From assembly GCA_015680905.1 (NCBI GenBank), contig CM027383.1:85283001-85347000 (forward strand): DNA of 64,000 bases, read 5' to 3'. Origin of the DNA: Coptis chinensis. Lineage: Eukaryota; Streptophyta; Magnoliopsida; Ranunculales; Ranunculaceae. The position numbers and the translations under genes were made by a program. This document shows, in pieces, positions 1-12,378 of the stretch. Position 1 is the stretch's first letter, and every line of letters begins with the position of its first letter. The notes under the pieces were generated by a model that was given only the letters and a program-made list of their open reading frames with translations, did not search any database and was not told the DNA's origin.

Positions 1-136
1 TGAATTGGTAATTTTGGTATACATTTTATACTGTTACTCAATCGTGAAATGAAGAAAAAAAATATATAAAATCAACATCGAGCGTAACCTTTTTCTGGTA
101 ATCAAACTAAATAAAATATTATAGGTATTATTATTG

Positions 137-180
<44 letters not shown>

Positions 181-569
181 GGTATATATATATATATATA
201 TATCAGTTGATGGACTAGTGGGGAACACATATATTCGTTGAGTTACTTGAGTAGCATACATGCTACATTGCCACTTATAAGTATCGGGAAAAAAAAAATA
301 CATGCCACCCATAGTTTAAGATTTCAGAATTGTCAGAATTCTGACATCTCAAAAAACCTGAATTCCGGCCGGTATTCAAGTTTATTCCAAGTATGTTTCA
401 AAATTTGCAATTTTAAAATATAATTCTAAATTTTTCAAAAACTAAAATATTTGAAGGAATTCTGAGATTCCTTTCGAAATCATAAACTTTGATGCCACCT
501 GCTAGAAAAAGCCTTTTTATGTTAGCTTTGCATATGATGCGTACATTTAAGAGTGGTGGTAGTGTGATA
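1..569. other. AT-rich spacer, no gene seen
   Basis: Low-complexity AT-rich DNA. Apart from the TA microsatellite I see no gene or delimited element. A stretch around 310-485 (tracts such as AACTAAAATATTTG followed by AATTCTGA) loosely resembles 35850-36035, so an old dispersed repeat is possible. Confidence 0.5.
139..203. repeat. (AT)n microsatellite
   Basis: About 20 AT units (139-178), a five-base interruption ending in CGG, then about 10 more units (183-203). Open frames across it are artefacts of the repeat. Confidence 0.95.
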
Positions 570-969
570 CAAGGCCCAAAATTTCGATATCGGTTAATAA
601 ATCGGTGTACCCAAAAACCGAGATATATCGGATATCTCGGTTTTTTTGGTGACCAGTCTAAAGTTTCTAAAATATCAAATATCTCACCGATATATCTCGG
701 ATATCTCGCCGATATATATCGGATATTTCAGAAATTTCAATATTAAGTTATTAACAATTGGTCAAAAAGTCAACTGATATATATCGATTATCTCGGAAAT
801 ATCGATTATATCGGGCGATATAAACTTTCATATCAGAAATTCGATATATCTCGGAAAAAAAGGGGTTCAATATTCGGTGGATATATGTCGGAAATATCGA
901 TATCGGTGTACCAATTTACCGAGATATATCGGCGAGATATCGGATATCTCGGCGATATTTTGGGCCATG
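570..969. mobile_element. hAT-type MITE, 400 bp, 8-bp TSD
   Basis: The ends are inverted copies: CAAGGCCCAAAAT at 570 and the reverse complement of CATGGCCCAAAAT at 969. The 8-bp direct repeat GTGTGATA flanks the element at 562-569 and 970-977. An 8-bp duplication with a CA-starting terminal repeat is characteristic of hAT transposons. The interior has no coding capacity and is packed with direct and inverted versions of GATATATCGG and GATATCTCGG, so the strand can fold on itself extensively. Confidence 0.85.
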
Positions 970-1069
970 GTGTGATATGTATGCAATTTATAAGTGTGCG
1001 TGCTTCCTGGTAGTATTCCTCCTACGTTTCTGTCGAAAAATGAAAGAACATAAGTATTGGTTTCATGCG

Positions 1070-1424
1070 TGTTACTTAAACGAATGCGGAAGCGTGACAA
1101 TTGGACAAAGAAGATTGAATGTGGTGATAGAAATCGACAAAAACAAATCAATTAAAATACTTACCAATGCAAAGTGAATAACCAATAGAAGTGGAGATGA
1201 GATTTACGTGGTTTGACGTTAGCCTAATCCACCAAGCAAAAGAGGAGAATTTTACTAATCAAGAGATAAACAAATAGAGTACAATCACTCATAAACGAAT
1301 CCCGAAAAATTCACAAACTCTCTCTCACAAATTGAACATGAGAAATCCCACAAACCGGTCTCGTATTTATAAAGGTCGTGGGTATCAAATTAGAATCCTA
1401 TTTAGAATAGAAAACTAAAACCTT
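1070..1424 (-). repeat. copia LTR (downstream copy, truncated)
   Basis: Highly similar to 3789-4143. It starts with TGTTA on the plus strand (the LTR 3' end on the coding strand) but lacks the last 40 or so bases present in the other copy. Confidence 0.85.
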
Positions 1425-1425
1425 T

Positions 1426-1608
1426 ACGTAAACGAATGTGGAAGCGTAACAATTGGACAAAGAAGATTGAATATGGTGATAGAAATTGACAAAAACAAAT
1501 CAATTAAAATACTTACCAATGCAAAGTGAATAACCAATAGAAGTGGAGACGAGATTTACGTGGTTTGGCGTTAGCCTAATCCACCAAGCAAAAGAGGAGA
1601 ACTTTACT
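1426..1608 (-). repeat. Partial extra copia LTR
   Basis: Repeats the first ~180 bases of the LTR (plus-strand reading) directly after the truncated copy, and is joined at its other end to the integrase frame. It marks the breakpoint of the deletion that removed the reverse transcriptase. Confidence 0.8.
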
Positions 1609-3703
1609 AACCTTTAACTCCACTTTTCAGACCCACAAAGATAACTTTCTTTGCTCTAGGATCCAACTTACCATCTTTGACATGAAAGTAAGCAGGACAC
1701 CCAAACACACGAAGGGAATCATAATCCTGAGCAGGTTTACCAGACCAAACCTCCATAGGAGTTTTACCTCCAATTGCAGCTGAAGGCAACCTGTTAACAA
1801 AGTAGCATGCATAACTCACAGCCTCAGCCCAAAACGCTTTCTCCATTAGAGTACGGTTCATGCGCTCAGCTACCCCATTCTGTTGCGGCGTACCTTTCAC
1901 TGTGTAGTGCCTCTCTATTCCCTCATTCTGACATACTTGCAAGAACGGATCACTCGTATTTTCACCACCATTATCAGTTTGGAGTCTTTTGATCTTTCTG
2001 CCAGTCTGAGTTTCAATCAACTTCTTCCACTTTACAAAGATATCTAGGACTTCATCCTTGTTTCTCATGGTATATACCCACAAACGCCTAGAGTAATCAT
2101 CAACAAAGGTCACATAATAATGTTTGTTCCCTCCAAGAGATGCATTCCTAGAAGGACCCCAAACATCCGAATGAACATAATCAAGGGTTACACGCGTATG
2201 GTGGATAGCGGTGCCAAACTTTACCCTTGTGTGCTTGCCCAAAACACAATGCTCACAAAAATTCAACTTACAGGTCTTAACACCTTTCAACAGTCTTTGC
2301 TTCATTAATGTTTGCATGGACTTCTCACCTGCATGTGCAAGACGCATATGCCATAATCTGGTGACCTCCTTAGCAACTGCCTCTGAATGCTCAGTAATAG
2401 CTACTTCTCCACTAACTGTACCACCCTTCAAATAGTACAAGTTATTCTGACGTATGCCTTTCATGATAACCATTGCTCTAGAAACTATCTTTAGAACACC
2501 ACTGTCAATGACTACCTTGTAGCTCTTAGCTTTTAAAGTACCAACAGAGATAAGATTCTTCTTCAAAGTGGGAACATATCGAACATCCTTTATTTCCTTA
2601 ACCGTTTCATCATACATCTTGAGACGAATATTACCCATCCCCATAATACGACAGGGTTTATCATTCCCCATCAACACATCACCACTTTCAAGCTCCTTGA
2701 AACTTGTAAACCACTCCCTTACGGGACAAATATGATAGGTAGCACCCGTATCCAAAATCCAATGACTGGAATCAATGAAACAAATACTCGATGTAACAGG
2801 AAAAGAGAAATTTGAACTATCAGAATCATTATCTCCTTGAGCAATGTTGACATTAGATTGTTTCTGCTCAATATCTTTCTGCTTATGTTTTAACTTCTTG
2901 GAGTCCTTCTTCCAATGTCCAACCTCATGACAAAAAACACACTCATCACGGGCTAGATTTCACCCTCTCGACTTGAAACGAGATTTACTTCTTCCACCAC
3001 CAGAGTTTGGGAGGTCATTAGACCTCCCTCTTACCACAAAAGTAGTGCTTGTCGACTCTCTTGACTCCTTTTCATTGTTGTTCATCATATCCCAACTTGT
3101 TAACGCAGACTGCACCTCAGAATAGTTCAAAACTTTCTTCTCGAACATAATGGTGGTTTTTATATGCCCATAGTCCTCCTTGGAAAGAGATCTCAACAAA
3201 TAGAAAGCTTTGTCTTCATCCTTCGTTTCTTCTTCAATGTTCAACAAGTCGGTAAGTAACTTGTTAAACTCGTTCATATGTTGGGACAATGAAATACTTA
3301 CTTTCTTTCTCATATCATACAACTTTGATTTCATAAAGACACGACATTCTATTGTCTTATCTAAGTACTTCTCTTCAAGGATTCTCCAGATTTATTTGGC
3401 CGAAGTCTCATTGAGAACAAGGTACTTCACATCCCTAGCCAAATACGATCTTATGATACCATAAGCTCGCCTATTTTTCTTAACCCAAACACTCTCCTCT
3501 ATATCCGATGGTTTTTCATCTAACACATCATCCAAGTCTTGTTGGCATAGTGCATCTATAACTTTACAACGCCACATACTAAAATTGTTAGATCTATCGA
3601 ATTTCTCCACATCAATCCTTGCATGGTTAATATTCAAAATCGTAGGAGGTGATTTCTCCTTAGACGTCGTAGAAGTAGTACCCGATAGAGGATCCGTCGC
3701 CAT
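1607..3703 (-). pseudogene. copia gag-protease-integrase polyprotein, broken
   Basis: A single reading frame from a start at 3703 holds a copia gag domain, a zinc-knuckle region, a protease with DTGAT, a GAG-pre-integrase domain (LWHMRLAH) and an integrase core. The integrase triad is visible: D in HSDVWG, D in TDNGGE, then 35 residues to E in NGVAER. Defects: in-frame TAA at 3392-3394 where the family has an ion-pair/Trp-type KIW motif, in-frame TGA at 2960-2962, the final Cys of the CCHC knuckle replaced by Ser (GHWKKDS), and an apparent in-frame loss of about 12 residues between MEKA and FWAEAV in the integrase. Translation ends at 1607 after KSGVKG, the normal approach to the reverse transcriptase, which is missing. 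Not functional. Confidence 0.9.
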
Positions 3704-3770
3704 ACTTTTTCAAACTTTCATATACCACAAAACAATCAATAAACCAACAAAAGAAGCCTTAGGTAGAACC

Positions 3771-3786
3771 TTGGCTCTGATACCAA
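3771..3786 (-). promoter_or_regulatory. Primer binding site (initiator Met tRNA)
   Basis: The minus strand reads TTGGTATCAGAGCC two bases after the LTR end. This is the standard plant copia PBS and fixes both the LTR boundary and the element's orientation. Confidence 0.9.
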
Positions 3787-3788
3787 TT

Positions 3789-4182
3789 TGTTATGTAAAC
3801 GAATGCGGAAGCGTGACAATTGGACAAAGAAGATTGAATGTGGTGATAGAAATCGACAAAAACAAATCAATTAAAATACTTACCAATGCAAAGCGAATAA
3901 CCAATAAAAGTGGAGATGAGATTTATGTAGTTTGGCGTTAACTTAATCCACCAAACAAAATAGGAGAATTTTACTAATCAAGAGATAAACAAATAGAGTA
4001 TAATCACTCACAAACGAATCCCGAAAAATTTATAAACTCTCTCTCACAAATTAAACATGACAAATCCCACAAACCGGTCTCGTATTTATAGAGTTCGTGG
4101 GTATCAAATTAGAATCCTATTTAGAATAGGAAACCAAAACCTTAAACGTGTGGTTTATCCAAATCTGAGCCGTATACCAACA
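3789..4182 (-). repeat. copia 5' LTR
   Basis: On the coding strand it runs TGTTGGTATACG to CATAACA, the canonical TG...CA. It is followed directly by the PBS and flanked outside by ATGCA. Confidence 0.85.
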
Positions 4183-4187
4183 ATGCA

Positions 4188-4836
4188 TTCACCAGGCAAA
4201 CTGATATCTATACTTCAAAACCCATTTGATTTGATATCAACCCACGACTTTTTAACAATTCTTGAAAGGCTTAATTGGTTGAAAAGATCCAAAGTATATA
4301 ACACTGTATATATGTCACACGATAGATATAAGTTTTTGGTGACCGAATATAGGGCCATGTTTGCCATCAGCATTAGATCAGTACAAGACAGTGAGAACTC
4401 AAGATTGCATGTGCAAATGATCTGGGGAAGGATCTTTTCATATAACAGGTTCTCGTTGTGTTATAGCTAGAGCTTGAACCCCATCTTAAGTCTTAAGTCT
4501 TAACTAATTAGAGCTGTCCGCCTGTCCCCGTCTTCTTTTCTTGAAATAGGATGGGACTAGTCGTTTTTTTGCGTCTGCTTTCAAGTGAATACATCTTCAC
4601 GTGCGCAGCGGGATACATCCATGTCAGCCTACTAAAAAAAAGTTGGTCAAGAGTCGAGACTCAAGATGGGTTTGTATGTATAAGACTATCTTTACCAAAA
4701 AAAAGAAAAAAGAAAAAAAAGATGGGTTTGAATGTGTTGGGTGCACGTATGCATGAGGGCCCTTTCCATCATCAAAGCCCTACCCAATCATCTCTCACAA
4801 AAGTGATTTGCTGACTGAATGAGTTTTGTATGGGAC
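4188..4836. other. Spacer, no gene seen
   Basis: No coding similarity recognised. An open frame of 137 codons starting at 4057 runs out of the copia LTR into unique sequence and has no recognisable protein features. Confidence 0.4.
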
Positions 4837-4844
4837 AGTATGAT

Positions 4845-5839
4845 TAGGGGTGTGCATGGTATCCGATTACCCAAACCGTAACGGAACTGTTTATAGGTGT
4901 TTTGGGTCCTAAAAATATCAGACCCAAAGTGGGTAGTGGGCCTTCAAAAACTGAACCCAATAAAACCAAATAGTAAAAAACCAGTAGGTACCCGAATCGA
5001 AACTGGAACTAATTATTATGATTTTGATATATAAAATTTAGTATTATATTATACTAAATAAATACAAACCCAAACATTATAGTATATAATTTTTTTTTAG
5101 GTGTAAAATTCTACTAAATATATAGAGATAACATAATAGTAAATGTATGTTATTAAATACATATTTGGTAACATTACATTGAACATGTGCATGATAAATA
5201 TTAATAATAATATCAACAACTATACGCACGCATACTATGAATTAATTCATACATACATTGTATATATTTAACTACCGATTAACTAATATACGTGTACATG
5301 ATAATATTTATATAAGTGCACAAGCTTGATATATATGATAATGAATGCATGCAATGCTAACAACTATTGTAGTACATGTACTTATTATACATGTTCAAAT
5401 TTCGCGTGTGATATATATTTATATAGGACGTATGCATGTATGTATGTATATATGTATATATGTACATATAGTATTAATGTACACGTGTTCGATTTGAAAT
5501 ACAAATTAATACATGTGTGATACATTTGTGATATGTGTTTAAAAGTTTTAGAAAACTTTCAAAAATTATTGAATTTAGGACTATTATAAGTGTTATTGTC
5601 GCACTAAAAATCAACTTTTATATCGGTTACGTAATTAAAAATATAATTTTAGTAATAATAATGTATAACCCGAGAAGGAACCGAAACTCAAACCAGAACC
5701 GACTTAATTAATGAGTAGTTTTGGGTTATTAAATATAAGAAAAAAACCGAAAAAACTAAACCTGGTAGAAACCGTTAAAAATATAACCAAATCCGAAACC
5801 GATAAGAATCGAATCAGAACCGACCCATGAACACCCCTA
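4845..5839. mobile_element. hAT-type non-autonomous element, 995 bp
   Basis: Ends are inverted: TAGGGGTGTGCATGG at 4845 and the reverse complement of CCATGAACACCCCTA at 5839. Flanking 8-mers AGTATGAT (4837-4844) and GGTATGAT (5840-5847) match at seven of eight positions. TAGGGGTGT ends are typical of plant hAT elements. Subterminal zones repeat ACCGAAAC/ACCCAAACC motifs, and the middle is AT-rich with no gene. Confidence 0.8.
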
Positions 5840-5847
5840 GGTATGAT

Positions 5848-6917
5848 CTCATATACTGATCCGCATAAGCCTAAGCATGGAAACATTAGTGATATATATC
5901 ATTGCTCACTAGCGCCGTAGTGAATTTTTAGTTTTTTACCTATGTAATTATTATTAAAGAAACACTCTAGGCAAGTGATGAGTGATAATAGCTTTCAAGT
6001 TTGAGTTCTCTCATCTCTGGTCACTCTCAAAAAAGAAGCAAAAATGACATATCACCGCTTTAAATGACTAGTAGGGCGAATTTTATTTAAAAATCACCGA
6101 ATGAAATAGGTTGGCATAGTAAAATATCAAGTTTACTCTTTATGTAAAATAAAAAGACAACACTGCCCAGCCAAAAAGACCCGACTTATTTGGTATGCAC
6201 ATTCAATGTGCATATTAACATTAAATGTGCACATCAAATTAGTGGGGCTTTATCTAATGGGGTATACACATTTAGTGCGCATATCCATTCGAGTGTGCAC
6301 AAACAATGTATAGATATGCACAAACAATGTGCATATCATATATGTATCGGGTATGTATAAACAATGTCATGCATACAATGCAATATAGATAATATATGGC
6401 ATGTAATCATTTTTTTTTAAACCCAAATTTAGGTATGCAGCAATGTAAACGATAGAAATATAAAATCGAACAAAAAACTAATTTCAAACCTAGACTATTT
6501 GTCCCTACGATATTGTCACCTGAAATATGTTTTTTTGAGTGATTGCGAAACTGGCTGTTTTAGAGAATGATTTTGTTGCGAAATTAGTCTTTTTACCAAT
6601 TTCTTGAAGTCGGTTATGGCTATCGATGATGAATCATCCTTGGGATGGCCATGTTCTCCTTTCTACTTTGTTGATACTTAGTTACACAGTGCAGTTACTG
6701 CAGTACTAGCGTGGTTGCTTAAGTGGACCAAAGCAAAATATATATATATTGTAATAAACAAGTTACCATGTTTACCATTTTCTTAAAAGTACCCAGCACT
6801 AAATCTTTGACAATTTTGCCGTGGACTAGCAACCTCTGCGTATTGGCAATCTTCACTTATTGGAAAATATATTCTATAATGTTGATATAAATATGCACTC
6901 TATTGCATATACGCACA

Positions 6918-6958
<41 letters not shown>

Positions 6959-7855
6959 TTTCTAAGAAATCACCAAAGAGAAGGGCCTTACTAGTAATTT
7001 ACCGAATTATTCGCTAATCGAATATTTAAAGGGCCATACGTTTAATAGTTACGAATATTTGAAAGATTCGAAATAATTCGCGATTTTTTACCTTGAAAAG
7101 TATAATCCGATTTTTGACTAATTTTTCAAAAATTATTAAAAAATTCATTGGTTGTTGGCATTACAAACAAAAAAAAAAATGAATAAAAATTTGGTTGCGT
7201 GTTTTGTTATTTTTTATGTATATAAATTCTCACTCTTACTTTAAGTTCCCCACTCTTACATCCTTAATAATAAATTAATCCAAAATTTTCGTTTTTATAT
7301 ATTTTGGACAATATTTAAATTGTCATGCCACAGTGTGTATTTTGAAGTTTGAAGTGTAATTTCAATCCAAGAGTAAATAAATGAAGGTACCTATGTTGAC
7401 CGTTTAATTGGTTTCAATGTTTTCGTAGCTAAACTGTTTGGATATGTTTGTTATTGTTATAGAGAATGACAACTATTATTAATATTTACTAACATAATAT
7501 CACGAATTTTTTACTTCCGAATTTTTGCAACCAAATATTTAAAACGTATACTAATTAAGCACTGCATAATTACCGTATTGTGAAATTTTTACCGAATTTT
7601 TGATTGTACCGTTTTTTTTGAGTCACCAAATAATTCTTGAATTATTCTCGAACCGTATTTTTGTCATATCCCAAATTGCTAACAAGGGAGGAGGGTGGGA
7701 ATTTAAATGTTGGTTTCATTTGTTTGGCTATTCGAAAAATTAAAATTTATATGTATGAGCCCGGATATATAAGATATGTCATATTAAAAAATTAGACAGA
7801 AAATAAACTATAGTAAGTAGAAAAAGGTAAAAAAAAAAATTCTGCCACTAAAATA
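5848..7855. other. AT-rich spacer with simple repeats
   Basis: No gene recognised. 6180-6370 repeats GTGCATAT/TATGCACA-type words in both orientations. 6960-7690 contains scattered ATTATTCG and GAATTATTC words that hint at an old transposon, but I could not pair terminal repeats. Confidence 0.4.
6919..6951. repeat. (ATT)n microsatellite
   Basis: About eleven uninterrupted ATT units. Confidence 0.95.
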
Positions 7856-8315
7856 TGTTAGAATAATTGTATGAAAACAACAACTAGAGTAGAACAGTGG
7901 ACAAACAGTGAACAACCAAGGCGTCAATAAAACTGTCCTTAAGCAAAGATTTCGCCCTTTCCAATGGTGCAGAAAAGCAGCAGTGGCGTCTTCTCCTCAC
8001 AGGATACAATGGTTATGGCAGTCTGACTTGCAAACTACTTTCTAGAACGGCAATATAACTCTCTCTAGCGGCTAACAGTAAGAAGAGAAGGAGAATAAGC
8101 AATAGGTGTTTTGTGGTCTGCGAGTTCTGTTTCTCTGCATGAGTAAAGTTATGTCTAGTATGGACGCACAGTCCTGTTTATATATAGGTAAGCTCGATTT
8201 CCCAAAACAAATAAGGAATCCTACTGGGAATAGAAGTCCGAAACTCGGTTTCCAAACCAGAGAAGGAAGCCTACTGGGAATAGTAATTTGAAATACCAAT
8301 CAAGAGATTCCAACA
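7856..8315 (-). repeat. Outer copia 3' LTR
   Basis: TG...CA bounded and very similar to 22334-22814. On the coding strand it begins TGTTGGAATCTCTTG, a common copia LTR start, preceded by a short purine-rich tract. Confidence 0.8.
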
Positions 8316-9239
8316 ATCCCTCACTATTTCAAAATACTTATAGTCCCCCACTATTTTAGAATAGGATATTACAAAAGAAAATGGTTTACGAAATGCCAGA
8401 GAGAAACGAAAATGCAATACCTAAGATACTGTTGCTTTACAGGCTTAAACCAGTCATAGGGTAACATGTCTTATATCACGTGAAAGCGGTAGATTAAAAA
8501 ATCTTTGAACCAACTTCCTTTGTAGTGAAATAGATGACATGTACTCACATTGTTTTTTCATTATATGCCAGTTCTGCGATGTTGCGCTTTTTGGCCCTGC
8601 GCCTGTGTTCCATGAATGTTCTAAAGTATTTGCCCAAATACTCATAAGAATCGACCCAGTTTTATATTCACGTAGGTGGATTTCCATCAGGTGTACATTT
8701 CAGTTTAAATACACCACCTCATTAAAATATGGGCTATGGAATCCAATAAGAGTTAAAAAAACTCATCCTTACTCACTGCAATTCTAGTTATACAATGTAT
8801 ACTATAGTACCATCTTGCCATAGGGTGAGACATCTCATAAATAAATAAAACGATAGTACTGCAGGACGACGAAGTGACTTGTTTTTCCTTTTGAACCTAC
8901 TTCATGTGATCTCCAATCACATAGGTAGGGTTGCCGTCAGTGTCGCCCTATATATGGGCATAAGTCCCATCCCCCTTGATGTATAACCACATGCCTCCAA
9001 ATAAGTGGTGCGGTTGGACAAGTGGCCAAACTAAGTCCAACCTAACATAATTTCTAGCAGCTGCTTGATTAAGTTATTTATATCTCAAACTTATATGTAT
9101 ACCTTTCCCATTGCACATCTTTCTTTATGTCTTAGCTATTGTAATGAGACAATTGCAAAGCATATACACATTAAGAGGCTGTTTAGAGCCAATGGAAAGA
9201 TTTGCCAAGAGGTTGCTAACCTACTCAGCATCATTACAT

Positions 9240-9690
9240 GCTTTTTCTAAGGCGATTAGCTTGGATGATATCCAAGACATTTAATTTCCACCAAAGATAA
9301 ACACATAAACATTACTGGATCCAGTTTATAACATATTACTCTTCCAACAATGATGAAAATGTACTAAATACCAGTCCATAATCAATGGCTCTACTATAGT
9401 ATTTAGATAATCTGACAATATACATCAATGTTCCTTATAAGGACAATGGGCAATGTCATGTCTCACATATATAATCCATCAAGTACAATAGGCTACCAAT
9501 GATATTGACATATTTAGTATGAAAAAACACAAGTAGATTATTTTTCATAAGATGGATATTTGCCACAAGAAGTGTTGACACAGTCTTATTAACGTAATAT
9601 CCATACTTTTCAATAAAAATATTTCTACTAAGTGCTAAAACAATATAATGAGACCAACATGACTTATAATTCATATATTCACCAGTCATT
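9240..9690 (-). pseudogene. Decayed copia RNase H / RT C-terminus
   Basis: The minus strand shows the copia series: YVNIIGSLLYLMD, then after a frame change DIAHC (family RPDIA), then IDYGLV, then VYVFIFGGN and SWISSKLIA, which in intact copia proteins run from the end of the RT into RNase H. Several stops and frame changes separate these blocks. The position beside the left LTR is where the end of pol should be. Confidence 0.7.
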
Positions 9691-10808
9691 CAATTTTGTA
9701 GTGCCCGAAATTCCTCTATACCATCCGGCCAGTCTGGTTTAAGGTACGATGTGAGCTTCAACCATATTCAAACGTCAACATCTTGACAACTTAATATAAC
9801 AGTTACAGAAATGAGTTTAACAACATAATGAACTATGATTTCCAATGACGGTCTATTATGTGTTTCAAATAGGAATTTCTCTGTCTCATACACATTCTCA
9901 ATGCTAGCACTCATGATATTAAATCATCTAACCAAAGATAGATTAACACATATGTCTTGCTTTACTCTAAAGAAAGTACACATCTTTATCAACAACAGTA
10001 CTTTAACATCCATACGACACCAATATGTTGTTAAATTGCTCATGCCATTTATAGGCACTTAAATCAACTCATACAAAGATTTCACTAAATTGTATACCTT
10101 AAGCTCATCACCTGGTACTACTTGGTATTGTAGTTCCTCACAACTAATCAACTAGAGTCTTTAGAATTCTGAAGAAGAAATTCTAGTTACATGAGCAAGG
10201 ATCCAAAATAGTATAAATCTGTTCTCTGAGTGAAACCACTTGGCTATTATTATTAGTCTTATATTTTCTAATACAACTATCACGTTTTAGTTTTCTTTTG
10301 AAAATCCAATTCAACCTATAGATTCCCCCAATAGGTAGATTAACTACCTCCCCTTAATGATTTGTGTAAATCAAGAGTCCAGTTTAGAGGAGTTGTATCC
10401 TTCGAAAATGACACTTCTCATAGACAGACAACTTCATTATAAGTTAATGAATCTTCCTAAAAAACATATAAACGTCATCACTGTGAATGGTAGAAATACT
10501 CATTGATAGTCATCCAAATTTCTTGTTAAGAAATTATGGATTCTCTTATGTAGTTCATTATGAACACTCAACCAGTCTATGCCAATTTCTCAAAAAGCAC
10601 AACCTCAAATAAAATTAGCATATAAGACATTCAATAATAATGTGGTATCTATAAGATACTCATGACAACTGAAAACAAACATCACTATTATGAGTTGCAC
10701 TAATGAACATATACTAGATAGTTCACAGTCTCAAAAAATACATCTTTTAGATTCATCCACAATAACCTTGGCAAGACACCCCCCACATTTTAAAGCATTT
10801 TTGGATAG

Positions 10809-12363
10809 TGATAAAAATGAAACGATAGTTTTACCTACGAAGAAGTAACGAGACTCAAACACAAGTAAAACTAAAACTGATTTACGCTTAATATTGAAAG
10901 TTTTCTACTCTCGATGCTATTGCAATATAGTTGGAATAGAAAGTTCGTTCCACTCCTAGTTTTTTAAAATTCATGTTAACTAAGATTATCAGTTCTATCA
11001 AAGTCAATAAGAGTACGGATTATATAATTATGCTAACAACGATGGGAAATAACGTAATTGAAATGTTCTAAATAATAAGATGACAATTAAAATACTAAGG
11101 TTTGAATCTAGATAAAGAATTAGGAGAATTTGATTTCACCTTAACTCGACTTAATTTATTAACGAAGAATTGTCGTAATCCGAATTGCAATGCTTCCGCA
11201 TAACAATTGGGTGTTTCTAATCCTTAATTGTTTATGATAATCTCTACCAACTAATAACTAGCATGTGAAGCAATCAAACTCATTCTCATGGTGAATTAAT
11301 TACTTTCTAGAATGGAATAGAATATTACGAACTATTTTACGCTAACAACAATCAAGTTTTCATCAAGGCTTCTTCAAACCCTTGTAATGGAGGTTTTAAC
11401 CTTGATTCATTAAACTATCATTTATATATAAACAATAACACATAGAACAACCCATTGTTGAATAAATGATTAAACTTATAAATCTAATTTAACAATAATA
11501 ATAATGATTCCAAATGAATTAAAACAAGATTTAAAACTAATTTAGAACTAAGATGATGATTAACTAATTATCAATGAAGACAAACTAATTATGAATTTAA
11601 GACAACTAAAACTAAATAAGAATTAAATCAATAAGCTAACTTGAAATGAAAAACTAATAATTTATTATAAAACTAAATATGATTCTAAATAATATTCATT
11701 CTTTGTTCTAACTAGTCTATTGGAATGGAAAAAAACTAAATCTAAACTAAGTTATTGGGTAATGGCTAACTAAAAAAACTCGATCTTAAGAGCTAAGTTT
11801 TGTGTCTTCAAATGGAGGAGACAAGATCCACTTTTTCATGCATGGGCTGAGGAGCCATATTTTGGGCTGAAAAATCGAGTCCATAACCCAATTTCTTCAG
11901 TCCACAGAGGCCTTTTCAGTTGGATTTGACTTAAACAGCTTTTTCGTCTACTTATGCTCCTCTAATTGGGTCAAAAATTAAACTATTAGAAAGCTCATTC
12001 CGAGCCGGTCGTTTTGACATAAGGTAGGCCCAATTTCGAGGTCTGAGTCCAAAGATACGGCTTTCGAAAGTTATGCTAACTTTTGTGCACTATTTCTGCC
12101 AGCGTTGAGTTTGATTTTTCAGCTTTGACCGGTCTTTAAATAGGCTTTTTCTCCTTGAATCTTGGCCTTTGATCATAGAACTTCTTAGCAACCAACTTTT
12201 GCTCTATTATCTCGTAAAAGGGGCACATTTCTGCACATATTCGACTCCAATGCCTAAAATACATAAGAACACGATAACAGTACTAACTCTTACTTATTAA
12301 TCACATAATTGGTTTAAAAGTAATATTGTTAAGGGGTTAAAACTACAGTTTTGGGCTCTTATC
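10809..12363 (-). repeat. Athila-like 3' LTR
   Basis: Starts TGATAAAAAT and ends CTCTTATCA on the plus strand, nearly identical to the right copy. Its last base borders the polypurine tract at 12364-12378. Confidence 0.9.
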
Positions 12364-12378
12364 AAACCACCCCCAAAC
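12364..12378 (-). promoter_or_regulatory. Polypurine tract
   Basis: The minus strand reads TGTTTGGGGGTGGTT directly before the LTR, the position and composition of a plus-strand priming site. Very similar tracts recur at 13887-13899, 14962-14974 and 15275-15286. Confidence 0.8.

Larger units (their letters stand above)
1070..4182 (-). mobile_element. Rearranged Ty1/copia retrotransposon, RT deleted
   Basis: Read on the minus strand the order is 5' LTR (3789-4182), a primer binding site matching initiator Met tRNA (3771-3786), gag, protease and integrase (3703-1607), then LTR material. Reverse transcriptase and RNase H are absent. The integrase frame stops just after its conserved end and runs straight into a partial LTR copy (about 1426-1608), followed by a nearly complete LTR (1070-1424). 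Flanks ATGCG (1065-1069) and ATGCA (4183-4187) fit a 5-bp target duplication with one mismatch. Two LTR pieces side by side with pol deleted suggest recombination between LTR and body sequence. The element cannot move by itself. Confidence 0.85.

Noticed and set aside
34..312. 92-codon minus-strand open frame at the left edge
   Set aside because: Crosses the AT microsatellite; runs of Tyr-Ile are produced by the repeat.
4057..4470. 137-codon open frame
   Set aside because: Begins inside a copia LTR and continues into unique DNA with no protein-like features.
6960..7690. Possible MITE with ATTATTCG words at both sides
   Set aside because: I could not align terminal repeats or find a target duplication.
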